Origin: Flavobacteriaceae bacterium
GTDB taxonomy: Bacteria > Bacteroidota > Bacteroidia > Flavobacteriales > Flavobacteriaceae
DNA length: 46,992 bases
Reading direction: 5' to 3'
Assembly: GCA_002694465.1 (NCBI GenBank)
Contig: NZMG01000025.1
Coordinates: forward strand, 1-46,992
Of this stretch, positions 8,351 through 15,859 are shown piece after piece; position 1 is the first letter of the stretch; each line of letters opens with the position of its first letter. The notes beneath the pieces are model-generated. The model was not told the DNA's origin. It saw only the letters and a list, made by a program, of their open reading frames with translations, and did no database searches. A program made the translations under genes and the position numbers.

Positions 8351-9034
8351 ATGAAGAAAAAAGATACAAGAATATTGTTAGTGGATGACGAGCCTGATAT
8401 TTTAGAAATAATTGGTTATAACTTAGCTGCTGAAGGGTATCAAATTATAACTGCAGAAAATGGAATTCAAGCCATTGCTGAAGCGAAAAAGCATCAGCCA
8501 CACCTCATAATATTAGATGTAATGATGCCAGAGATGGATGGGATTGAAGCCTGCGAAAAAATGAGAGGTATCCCAGAGCTAAGCGAAACGATCATCACCT
8601 TTTTAACAGCACGTGGAGAAGACTATTCGCAAGTAGCTGGGTTTGAAGCTGGGGCAGATGACTATATAACCAAGCCTATTAAGCCAAAGGTGCTGGTGAG
8701 CAAAGTAAAGGCATTGCTTCGCAGATTTAAAGAAGCAGAAATAGTTGATAATACTTTGAAGCTGGGAAACATCATCATTAACAGAGAAGAGTATAAAGTA
8801 CAAAGAGGGAAAGAAGATATTTTATTGCCTAGGAAAGAGTTTGAGCTGTTATCATTACTTGCATCAAAGCCTGGGAAAGTGTTTAAGAGAGAAGATATTT
8901 TGGATACTGTTTGGGGTAACGAAGTTGTCGTTGGGGGTCGTACCATCGATGTTCATATTAGGAAATTGCGAGAGAAATTAGGGGATGATAAATTTAAAAC
9001 GGTTAAAGGCGTTGGGTATAAGTTTGTAGTTTAA
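8351..9034 (+). CDS. OmpR/PhoB-family response regulator
   Basis: A 227-residue DNA-binding response regulator. The receiver domain (residues 1-120) has the acidic pair Asp12-Asp13, the phospho-acceptor Asp56 in LDVMMPEMDG, a Thr in TARGE and the Lys in TKPIKP. Residues ~130-227 form the winged-helix Trans_reg_C domain, ending in the VKGVGYKF signature. It is translationally coupled to its kinase (TAATG at 9032-9036), so the pair is one two-component system. The target genes are unknown. The pair resembles the PhoP/PhoR-like systems common in Flavobacteriia, but the input signal cannot be read from sequence. A weak -7 match (TATATTTA, 8319-8326) lies upstream. Confidence 0.93.
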   Translation: MKKKDTRILLVDDEPDILEIIGYNLAAEGYQIITAENGIQAIAEAKKHQPHLIILDVMMPEMDGIEACEKMRGIPELSETIITFLTARGEDYSQVAGFEAGADDYITKPIKPKVLVSKVKALLRRFKEAEIVDNTLKLGNIIINREEYKVQRGKEDILLPRKEFELLSLLASKPGKVFKREDILDTVWGNEVVVGGRTIDVHIRKLREKLGDDKFKTVKGVGYKFVV

Positions 9035-10077
9035 TGACTAAAATTTTTAAAAAAACATACAAGTTTGCAGGTTTTACTTCAACCTTTATTACATTCTTCC
9101 TAACAGCTTTGTTGGGAGTTTTTTTTTATTGGCATGGAGGAATAAATTATTGGTTTTTACTCCTCTTTTTTTTTATAAGTTATTTTCTAACCTTTTTTGT
9201 GATTCAGTATCGTGTAGAAAAGCTAATTTATAAACAGGTTAAGAAAATTTACAACGATGTAAAGTTACTAGATGGAAGCACTTTCGATAAGAGGAGAATC
9301 ACCACAGACATGGCTACTTTAACAAAAGAAGTAGAACGATTTGCTCAGGATAAAAAACTTGAAATAGAATCCCTTATAGATAGAGAAAACTACCGAAAAG
9401 AATTTATGGGAAATGTTTCTCATGAATTAAAAACCCCCCTTTTTACGGTTCAAGGATATATACTTACCCTCCTTGATGGTGCTATGAAGGATAAAACAGT
9501 TCGAAAAAAATACTTACAAAGAGCTAATAAAGGAGTGGAACGACTCATATATATAGTGAAGGATTTAGATATGATCACCAAACTTGAAGTTGGCGATTTA
9601 ACACTGTATAAAGAAGATTTTAATATAATAGAATTGGTGCAAAATGTTTTCGATTTATTGGAGATGAAAGCTGCCAAAAAGAATATAACACTCACCTTTG
9701 ATATCCATTATAAAGAGAGTATAATGGTATATGCCGATAGGGAGAGGATTCAGCAAGTACTCACCAACCTTGTTGAAAATTCTATTAAATACGGAAGGGA
9801 AGAAGGCACCACAGAAGTAAGCATTGAAAATCTAATCAAAAATAAAATTATTGTACGGATTACCGATAATGGAGAAGGTGTGGAGAAACAACATTTAACT
9901 AGGCTTTTTGAACGTTTTTATCGCGTGGATAAAAGTGGTTCTAGAAAAGTAGGAGGTAGTGGATTAGGACTCGCGATTGTGAAACATTTAGTCGAAGCTC
10001 ATAAAGAGAAAATTTATGTAGAAAGCCAAATTGGTGTGGGGTCAGAGTTTTCATTTACCCTCGAAAAGAGCAAATAA
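9034..10077 (+). CDS. membrane sensor histidine kinase
   Basis: A 347-residue kinase partnered with the preceding regulator. Two transmembrane helices (about 12-33 and 38-58) are separated by only a few residues, so there is no real periplasmic sensor domain; sensing is probably within the membrane or cytoplasmic. A linker helix leads to the dimerisation domain with H-box NVSHELKTPL (His130). The ATPase domain shows the N-box LVENSIKYG, G1 DNGEGV, the F-box and G2 GGSGLGLAIV. The start overlaps the regulator stop as TAATG. The last 27 bases overlap the 3' end of the convergent glycosyltransferase gene, so both C-termini are encoded by the same DNA on opposite strands. Confidence 0.93.
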   Translation: MTKIFKKTYKFAGFTSTFITFFLTALLGVFFYWHGGINYWFLLLFFFISYFLTFFVIQYRVEKLIYKQVKKIYNDVKLLDGSTFDKRRITTDMATLTKEVERFAQDKKLEIESLIDRENYRKEFMGNVSHELKTPLFTVQGYILTLLDGAMKDKTVRKKYLQRANKGVERLIYIVKDLDMITKLEVGDLTLYKEDFNIIELVQNVFDLLEMKAAKKNITLTFDIHYKESIMVYADRERIQQVLTNLVENSIKYGREEGTTEVSIENLIKNKIIVRITDNGEGVEKQHLTRLFERFYRVDKSGSRKVGGSGLGLAIVKHLVEAHKEKIYVESQIGVGSEFSFTLEKSK

Positions 10078-11142
10078 TTTTTTAAAATTTACTTCGTAAG
10101 CAAACTCTTTTAGCCCTTTATATAGAGGGATTTCCTTTAATTTTTCTAGGGTAAATTCATGCTGTTTGCAAGAAGGGACAATGCCCCGTCCTTTTAGTTC
10201 TTTTGCCAAGTACTTCTGTTCAAATTGCCCTGGTGTAGGGATAAAGTAAGCATCTTTTTCTAATGCGGCTAAATCCATAATAGTAGTGTAACCAGAGCGA
10301 GAAACAACCACCTCGCTCTCATTAATTGCATTTTCAAGTTCCTTACTTTGTAAAAAATTGAAGATGGTAATGTTTTTATTTTGAAGGATTTCTTCTCGTT
10401 CTTCTACAATCCCTCGTACAAGTAGTACTTTTTTATCTGAATTTAAAAACACCTCCATCATTTTAACTTCCAACATGGTGCGTTGAGGTTCTGGCCCTGA
10501 AAGCAATACTAAAACATCATATTTCTTTGGCAATACCTTTTTGCTCAATCTGCTAAGTGGACCTATATAGGTAACAGGGAATTTTACTTTTTTTGAATGC
10601 CCCAACTTTCCGCTTAGGTTAATGGCTTCTTCAACATCGGGAACCCAACAGGCATCATATTTTGAGATAATTTTTTGATGCATTTTACTGCTGAAAAAAG
10701 AAGTATTACCGCTTAACACATTTAATTGATGCGTAATAAAAACCGAAGGTACTTTTTTACTCCGCACCCCAAGTCTATTGTCACTAATTATACCATCTAT
10801 TCTTCCTTGGGCAACGAGTTCCTTTATTACTTTTTTTTCTTCAGAAATGGTTTTTTTAATATCTGGGAGTTTCAAAAAGAGCTTCAGTTTAAAAAACTCA
10901 CCCTTTTTTGGATAGGTAATATTGTAGGAGGGTAATTCGATGTATTCTAATTGTGGAAACTCTTTCCTTAGTAATAACAGAGGAGCGCCGTCGCTTCCTA
11001 ATAGTACGTTGTAATCATTCCGAAGTAATTCCGTAATAATAGGGATGCACCTTGTGGCGTGTCCAAGGCCCCAATGTAAAGGGGCAACTAAAATAGTTTT
11101 TTTTTGTTTCAAATGTTTAAAACGGTAATTGGATGACTTCAT
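10051..11142 (-). CDS. MurG-like glycosyltransferase family protein
   Basis: A 363-residue glycosyltransferase-type protein (GT-B fold). The N-terminal domain begins LVAPLHWGLGHATRCIPI, the glycine-rich acceptor-domain loop seen in MurG/UGT-like proteins. The C-terminal domain has LLSGPEPQR and, further on, the donor-binding stretch VVSRSGYTTIMDLAALEK followed by PTPGQFEQ, which parallels the SRxG...EL...P...Q pattern of that superfamily. Sugar donor and acceptor are unknown; it is not MurG itself, which sits in the cell-wall cluster. The start at ATG 11142 is followed by a Lys/His-rich stretch and preceded by a good -7 box. The 3' end overlaps the kinase gene by 27 bases. Confidence 0.8.
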   Translation of the reverse strand: MKSSNYRFKHLKQKKTILVAPLHWGLGHATRCIPIITELLRNDYNVLLGSDGAPLLLLRKEFPQLEYIELPSYNITYPKKGEFFKLKLFLKLPDIKKTISEEKKVIKELVAQGRIDGIISDNRLGVRSKKVPSVFITHQLNVLSGNTSFFSSKMHQKIISKYDACWVPDVEEAINLSGKLGHSKKVKFPVTYIGPLSRLSKKVLPKKYDVLVLLSGPEPQRTMLEVKMMEVFLNSDKKVLLVRGIVEEREEILQNKNITIFNFLQSKELENAINESEVVVSRSGYTTIMDLAALEKDAYFIPTPGQFEQKYLAKELKGRGIVPSCKQHEFTLEKLKEIPLYKGLKEFAYEVNFKKLFALFEGK

Positions 11143-11155
11143 TTCTTGTTAAAAA

Positions 11156-11163
11156 CAAAAGTA
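11156..11163 (-). promoter_or_regulatory. -7 box for the MurG-like glycosyltransferase
   Basis: On the minus strand this reads TACTTTTG, an exact TANNTTTG match, 13 bases before the ATG at 11142. No clear TTG -33 element is visible at the expected distance. Confidence 0.5.
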
Positions 11164-11224
11164 CCATTCTTTTTACAGCTTTATATTTCCGTAATTTTAC
11201 CAAAATTTAAAGAAATAGTATCAC

Positions 11225-11905
11225 GTGGGAAGCAAAAACAAACTGAAACGATTTAAGGAAAATGAAACCTTTGCCAATGTTATTCAGCCATCAAGAGAAG
11301 TACTTTTAGAAAAAAACTTCGATTTAAAAGGGAATTGGAAAAAGGATTTTTTTAAGAATGATCACCCTCTAGTGTTAGAATTGGGTTGTGGTAAGGGAGA
11401 ATATTCAGTAAATCTTGCCAAAGAATTTCCGCAAAAAAACTTTCTAGGGATAGATATTAAAGGTGCTAGGTTTTGGAGAGGTGCTAAAACCGCTTTAGAG
11501 GAAGGGTTGAAAAATGTTGGTTTTTTACGTACCCAAATTGAATTAATTGAGCATTGTTTTGCAGAAAATGAAGTAGACGAAATTTGGATTACTTTCCCAG
11601 ATCCTCAAATAAAGTATAAACGGACTAAGCACAGACTGACCAATGAAGAATTTCTTGATAAGTATAGAAAAGTAATTAGGCCAAAAGGGGTCATCCATTT
11701 AAAAACAGATAGTGAGTTTATGCACGGGTATACTGTGGGACTACTTCATGGGTTAGGTGAAAAAATACTATATGCAAATCATGATGTATACGGAACTACT
11801 GGGGCACCAAAGGAGGTAACCGCAATACAGACCTTTTACGAGCAACAATATTTGGAAAAGCAAAAGAAAATCACCTATGTGAGTTTTCAACTTGCTTCCA
11901 AATAA
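11225..11905 (+). CDS. trmB: tRNA (guanine(46)-N7)-methyltransferase
   Basis: A 226-residue SAM-dependent enzyme that methylates G46 in the tRNA variable loop. It has the SAM-binding motif LELGCGKGEYS (about residues 52-62), GIDIKGARFWRGA, and the TrmB signature ITFPDPQIKYKRTKHRL (about 122-138). The start codon is GTG at 11225: the resulting N-terminus MGSKNKLKRF is the form I know for flavobacterial TrmB, and no ATG lies at a suitable position. It is followed after a short gap by the LysE gene, which appears to have its own weak promoter. Confidence 0.95.
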   Translation: MGSKNKLKRFKENETFANVIQPSREVLLEKNFDLKGNWKKDFFKNDHPLVLELGCGKGEYSVNLAKEFPQKNFLGIDIKGARFWRGAKTALEEGLKNVGFLRTQIELIEHCFAENEVDEIWITFPDPQIKYKRTKHRLTNEEFLDKYRKVIRPKGVIHLKTDSEFMHGYTVGLLHGLGEKILYANHDVYGTTGAPKEVTAIQTFYEQQYLEKQKKITYVSFQLASK

Positions 11906-11935
11906 TTATGTATCTTCACCTTGCAAACTAACCAA

Positions 11936-12562
11936 ATGCAACTACTTACCAACTTTATTATTGGTTTTACAGCAGCTTTAATTGGAGTGATTCCTCCGGG
12001 ACTTCTCAATATGACTGCTGCCAAAATAAGCATGAAGCAAGGTCGAAAAATTGCTTTGTTATTTTCGGTGGGAGTATGTGTTATAGTTTGTTTGCAAACT
12101 TTTCTTGCCCTTATTTTTGCACGCTATTTAGATAAGCATCCAGAGGTTGTGGATTCGCTTCAAAAAGTAGCGCTAGGGATATTTTTATGCTTAACGGTTT
12201 ATTTCTTTTTTATTGCAAAGGACACAAGAAGAGAAGCCCCAAAAGAAATGGAGCATTCTAAAACCAACCGATTTTTCTACGGGATTTTTCTGGCTGCCAT
12301 AAATTTATTGCCGCTTCCTTATTGGGTGTATATAAGTATCACTTTTGCATCATTTGGATGGTTTTCCTTCGATCAAATGTCCTTATGGGCCGCCGTTATT
12401 GCATCGGGCTTGGGAACTTTTGCGATGCTTTTTATGTATATTCAATTTTTCAGAAATCAGAAAGAAAAAAGAACCATTCATTTTAATATGAATTACGTCA
12501 TAGGAATTATTACCGCCATTATATCTGCAATTACTTTCTTCAAAATTTTTCAAGACCTATAA
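11936..12562 (+). CDS. LysE/RhtB family exporter
   Basis: A 208-residue inner-membrane protein with six hydrophobic segments and the family motif near the N-terminus (ALIGVIPPGLLNMTAAKISMKQGR), typical of LysE/RhtB amino-acid or small-metabolite exporters. The substrate cannot be read. The reading frame is open from a TTG at 11921, but the ATG at 11936 is preferred: a -7-like box (TATCTTCA, 11911-11918) would place the transcription start after the TTG, and the hydrophobic helix begins right after MQLLTN. The gene ends one base before the alkyltransferase-like gene, implying one transcript. Confidence 0.87.
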   Translation: MQLLTNFIIGFTAALIGVIPPGLLNMTAAKISMKQGRKIALLFSVGVCVIVCLQTFLALIFARYLDKHPEVVDSLQKVALGIFLCLTVYFFFIAKDTRREAPKEMEHSKTNRFFYGIFLAAINLLPLPYWVYISITFASFGWFSFDQMSLWAAVIASGLGTFAMLFMYIQFFRNQKEKRTIHFNMNYVIGIITAIISAITFFKIFQDL

Positions 12563-12563
12563 T

Positions 12564-12887
12564 ATGGCTTCTGATGGATTTTTCGAAAAAGTACATGAGG
12601 TCGCCAAATTAGTACCCTATGGAAGGGTAACCAGCTATGGTGCGATTGCTCGTTATTTAGGAGCTGCAAAAAGTGCTCGTATGGTAGGCTGGGCCATGAA
12701 TGCTTCTGGAGATAAAGATGTTCCAGCGCATAGGGTAGTAAACCGAAAAGGGTTACTCACGGGGAAGCACCATTTTTCTGGGACTAATTTAATGCAACAG
12801 TTGCTAGAAAGTGAGGGAGTTACGGTAATAGATAGCCAGATTCAAAATTTCGAAAAGCACTTTTGGGATCCTAACACAGAACTTTAG
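12564..12887 (+). CDS. alkyltransferase-like (ATL) protein, MGMT family without catalytic Cys
   Basis: A 107-residue DNA-binding protein homologous to the C-terminal domain of O6-alkylguanine-DNA methyltransferase. The helix-turn-helix region (VPYGRVTSYGAIARYLG, ~17-33) and the arginine-finger context are present, but the active-site PCHRV motif reads PAHRVV (Ala55), so the methyl-accepting cysteine is absent. ATL proteins bind alkylated guanine and flag it for nucleotide excision repair; that is the expected role here. The gene starts one base after the LysE stop and is followed by 133 non-coding bases. Confidence 0.88.
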   Translation: MASDGFFEKVHEVAKLVPYGRVTSYGAIARYLGAAKSARMVGWAMNASGDKDVPAHRVVNRKGLLTGKHHFSGTNLMQQLLESEGVTVIDSQIQNFEKHFWDPNTEL

Positions 12888-12890
12888 TTT

Positions 12891-12942
12891 TTATAGCGAA
12901 CGAATTACTATATAAGCTAATTACTACATTATTGCGCTATAA
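12891..12942. repeat. inverted repeat upstream of the Mrp gene
   Basis: TTATAGCG (12891-12898) and CGCTATAA (12935-12942) are perfect 8-base inverted copies 36 bases apart, immediately after the ATL stop and 78 bases before the Mrp start. It may be a protein-binding site or a loose RNA hairpin; I cannot choose. Confidence 0.35.
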
Positions 12943-12984
12943 ATCATTTCAATATTACAACTTCCTTTTCACAAGTTTTACCCC

Positions 12985-12992
12985 TATATTTG
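12985..12992 (+). promoter_or_regulatory. -7 box for the Mrp-NifU operon
   Basis: TATATTTG is an exact TANNTTTG match 28 bases before the Mrp ATG. No TTG is visible 17-23 bases upstream, so the -33 element is poor. Confidence 0.5.
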
Positions 12993-13020
12993 CACTTTAG
13001 AATGAGTCTAAATATTAGAT

Positions 13021-14160
13021 ATGAATTTGAACAAAAAAGACATACTAAAAGCATTAGAAACCATTTCATTACCTGGTGAAGGAAAGAATATGGTAGAAAG
13101 TGGTGCCGTACAAAATGTCATCACATTTGCTAATGAAGTAGTAGTTGATTTAAAAATGGCAACGCCTGCCATGCATATTAAAAAACGTGCAGAAGCAGAT
13201 GTTATAAAGACAATTAAAGAAAAGGTTTCACAAGAAGCAGATGTAAAAGTGAACATTAAGGTGGAAGCGCCGCAAAAACCACAAAACCCTAATTTAATAA
13301 AAGGGAAACCTATTCCCGGAATTCAAAATATAGTTGCTGTGGCTTCAGGAAAAGGAGGGGTTGGGAAATCTACTGTCACTGCAAATTTGGCGGTTACGCT
13401 TTCCAAAATGGGGTTTAAAGTAGGAATTTTGGATGCCGATATTTACGGACCCTCCATCCCTATTATGTTTGATGTGGCTATGGAGAAACCCCTTTCGGTT
13501 AACGTGGAAGGGAAAAGCAAAATGAAGCCCATCGAAAATTATGGTGTAAAAATGCTTTCCATTGGATTTTTTACCCAACCCAACCAAGCGGTTATTTGGA
13601 GAGGTCCTATGGCGGCAAAAGCACTCAATCAGCTTATTTTTGATGCTGCTTGGGGTGACTTGGATTTTATGCTTATCGATCTTCCCCCAGGAACAGGTGA
13701 CATTCACTTAAGTATTATGCAATCATTGCCCATTACCGGAGCGGTTGTGGTAAGTACCCCTCAAACGGTTGCATTGGCAGATGCAAGAAAAGGGGTGGCG
13801 ATGTTTCAACAAGAAAATATTCAAGTGCCTGTTTTAGGAATTATAGAAAATATGGCGTATTTCACTCCAGAAGAATTACCCAATAATAAATATTATATCT
13901 TCGGAAAAGAAGGGGCTAAAAACCTTTCGGAAGACTTGGATGTTCCTTTTTTAGGAGAAATTCCTTTGGTGCAAAGTATACGTGAGGCTGGTGATGTTGG
14001 ACATCCAGCTGCATTACAAACGGCAACTCAAGTTGAGATGGCTTTTGAAGAAGTCACCCGAAATGTAGTTGAGCAAACGGTGTTACGAAATGAAAATTTA
14101 CCCCCAACCGAAGCGATAAAAATAACAACAATGGCTGGATGTAGCGCTGTAAAAAAATAA
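13021..14160 (+). CDS. Mrp/ApbC (NBP35-like) P-loop ATPase, Fe-S cluster carrier
   Basis: A 379-residue protein. Residues 1-80 are a DUF59/MIP18-like domain; the rest is a deviant-Walker ATPase with SGKGGVGKST (109-118, signature Lys111 and Lys116), DADIYGPS, and DLPPGTGD. Mrp proteins hand Fe-S clusters to apo-proteins, and the downstream NifU-domain protein, ferredoxin reductase and ferredoxin fit that role. The point where many Mrp proteins carry the cluster-bridging CxxC reads ENMAYFTPEE (276-285), without cysteine. The only cysteine in the whole protein is Cys374 near the C-terminus (MAGCSAVKK). A dimer would thus offer two cysteines. Four bases separate it from the NifU gene. Confidence 0.92.
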   Translation: MNLNKKDILKALETISLPGEGKNMVESGAVQNVITFANEVVVDLKMATPAMHIKKRAEADVIKTIKEKVSQEADVKVNIKVEAPQKPQNPNLIKGKPIPGIQNIVAVASGKGGVGKSTVTANLAVTLSKMGFKVGILDADIYGPSIPIMFDVAMEKPLSVNVEGKSKMKPIENYGVKMLSIGFFTQPNQAVIWRGPMAAKALNQLIFDAAWGDLDFMLIDLPPGTGDIHLSIMQSLPITGAVVVSTPQTVALADARKGVAMFQQENIQVPVLGIIENMAYFTPEELPNNKYYIFGKEGAKNLSEDLDVPFLGEIPLVQSIREAGDVGHPAALQTATQVEMAFEEVTRNVVEQTVLRNENLPPTEAIKITTMAGCSAVKK

Positions 14161-14164
14161 TGAT

Positions 14165-14404
14165 ATGGTAGAAGAACAATTAAAAACAAAAGTAGAAGCC
14201 GCTTTAGAAGAAATAAGACCATTTCTTCAAAGTGATGGAGGGGATATTTCTTTGGTTTCCATAGAAGATGATGGTAAAAAAGTGACCGTGCAATTACTGG
14301 GAGCTTGTGTAGGTTGTTCTGTAAATCAAATGACCCTAAAAAGTGGGGTGGAAATGACCATAAAAAAACATGCGCCTCAAGTAGAAAGTGTTGTAAATGT
14401 GTAA
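14165..14404 (+). CDS. NifU-like C-terminal domain protein (Nfu-type Fe-S carrier)
   Basis: A 79-residue protein that is a single NifU C-terminal (Nfu) domain. The IRPFLQSDGGDISLV segment is followed by the CxxC pair in GACVGCSVNQMTLKSGVE (Cys48, Cys51), which binds a [4Fe-4S] cluster between two subunits. It lies four bases after the Mrp gene and is surely co-transcribed, so the two likely act in sequence as cluster carriers. It lacks the degenerate A-type domain found in NfuA of gammaproteobacteria. Confidence 0.93.
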   Translation: MVEEQLKTKVEAALEEIRPFLQSDGGDISLVSIEDDGKKVTVQLLGACVGCSVNQMTLKSGVEMTIKKHAPQVESVVNV

Positions 14405-14473
14405 GTGATAAATATCATTCTTTAACTCTTTTCTGAAATCTAATTTTGAAGCATATATTGACTCTTACAAAAA

Positions 14474-15526
14474 ATGATTAAAACCGATATCCTAATTATT
14501 GGCGCGGGTCCTACGGGACTTTTTACTGTTTTTGAAGCAGGACTTTTAAAATTGAAGTGCCATTTAATTGATGCGTTGCCTCAACCCGGCGGACAGTGTG
14601 CCGAAATTTACCCCAAAAAACCTATTTACGATATTCCTGCCTTTCCAGAAATATTAGCGGGTGATTTGGTGAATAACCTGATGCAACAAATAGAGCCTTT
14701 TCAACCCGGTTTTACCTTAGGCGAACGTGCTGAGACTATTGAAAAACAAGAAGATGGAAGCTTTATAGTTACTACAGATAAGGGAACGCAACATCAAGCA
14801 CCTATTGTGGCTATCGCTGGGGGCTTAGGAAGTTTTGAACCTCGTAAGCCACTTATACCCAACATTGAAAAATATGAAGATCACGGGGTGGAATATATAA
14901 TTCGTGATCCAGAATTTTATCGAAATAAAGAAGTAGTGATTGCTGGGGGTGGGGATTCGGCTTTGGATTGGAGTATTTTTTTGACGGACATTGCAAAAAG
15001 TGTGACACTTATTCATAGACGCAATGAATTTAGAGGTGCGCTCGATAGTGTTGAAAAAGTACAAGAGCTTAAGAATTTAGGAAAAATTGATGTCATCACT
15101 CCAGCTGAAGTTATTGATATTATTGGTGAGAGTAATGTAGAAGCAGTTTCTATTGAAAAGAATGGGGAAGTTTTTCAGAAGAAATGTGATCACTTTATCC
15201 CACTATTTGGACTCGCCCCTAAACTTGGACCCATTGCCGATTGGGGATTGGAAATAGAAAAGAACGCGATTAAAGTAGACAATACCTTAGATTATCAAAC
15301 CAACATTCCGGGCATCTATGCTATTGGAGATGTAAACACCTATCCAGGTAAATTGAAGCTAATTCTCTGCGGATTTCATGAAGCCACCCTTATGTGTCAA
15401 AGTGCGTATCAGCGAATATTTCCAAATAAAAGATATGTAATGAAATACACCACCGTAGGTGGCGTTGAAGGATTTGACGGAAGTAAAAAAGAAGCTCCTA
15501 AAGCTGTAGTAAAAGCAATTGATTAA
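14474..15526 (+). CDS. ferredoxin--NADP(+) reductase, thioredoxin-reductase-like type
   Basis: A 350-residue flavoprotein. The FAD motif IIGAGPTGLFTV lies at residues 7-18, the NAD(P) motif VIAGGGDSALDW at about 156-167, and the C-terminal FAD-binding stretch YAIGDVNTYPGK near 282-293. The CxxC of thioredoxin reductase is absent, which fits the YumC/ FNR2-type ferredoxin reductase group. The C-terminal extension with TTVGGVEGFDG is typical of that group. It is directly coupled to a [2Fe-2S] ferredoxin (TAATG overlap at 15524-15528), its likely redox partner, and lies 69 bases after the NifU gene; the set may supply electrons for Fe-S assembly. Confidence 0.9.
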   Translation: MIKTDILIIGAGPTGLFTVFEAGLLKLKCHLIDALPQPGGQCAEIYPKKPIYDIPAFPEILAGDLVNNLMQQIEPFQPGFTLGERAETIEKQEDGSFIVTTDKGTQHQAPIVAIAGGLGSFEPRKPLIPNIEKYEDHGVEYIIRDPEFYRNKEVVIAGGGDSALDWSIFLTDIAKSVTLIHRRNEFRGALDSVEKVQELKNLGKIDVITPAEVIDIIGESNVEAVSIEKNGEVFQKKCDHFIPLFGLAPKLGPIADWGLEIEKNAIKVDNTLDYQTNIPGIYAIGDVNTYPGKLKLILCGFHEATLMCQSAYQRIFPNKRYVMKYTTVGGVEGFDGSKKEAPKAVVKAID

Positions 15527-15858
15527 TGGAAGCGGATATTAAAATCACTATCATTGATCGTGAAGGGGTTTCTCATGAAGTTGATGCTCCCACCGATATG
15601 AATATGAATCTTATGGAATTGGTTCGTGCTTTCGAACTTGCTCCAGAAGGAACTATTGGTATTTGTGGCGGCATGGCGATGTGTGCCTCTTGCCAATGTT
15701 ATGTTGAAAGCGAGCATCCATTGCCAGAAAAAGGTGATGATGAAGAAGCTATGTTAGCGGAAGCTTATTACGTAAAAGAAAATAGTCGCCTAGGGTGTCA
15801 AATTCATATTCATCCCGAATTAGATGGACTTATCGTAGAGCTGGCTCCCGAAAGTTAG
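15526..15858 (+). CDS. [2Fe-2S] ferredoxin
   Basis: A 110-residue ferredoxin of the adrenodoxin/putidaredoxin-like class. The cluster ligands are Cys47, Cys53, Cys56 and Cys91 (C-x5-C-x2-C-x34-C), in GICGGMAMCASC and RLGCQI. An extra Cys58 is not a ligand. Such ferredoxins support Fe-S cluster assembly or oxygenases; the coupling to the reductase and proximity to Mrp/NifU favour the former. The start overlaps the reductase stop. The stop lies one base from the stop of the convergent phosphoesterase gene, without a terminator hairpin. Confidence 0.94.
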   Translation: MEADIKITIIDREGVSHEVDAPTDMNMNLMELVRAFELAPEGTIGICGGMAMCASCQCYVESEHPLPEKGDDEEAMLAEAYYVKENSRLGCQIHIHPELDGLIVELAPES

Positions 15859-15859
15859 C

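Noticed and set aside
13008..14222. Minus-strand frames opposite the Mrp and NifU genes
   Set aside because: Shadows; the plus-strand genes have complete family motifs.
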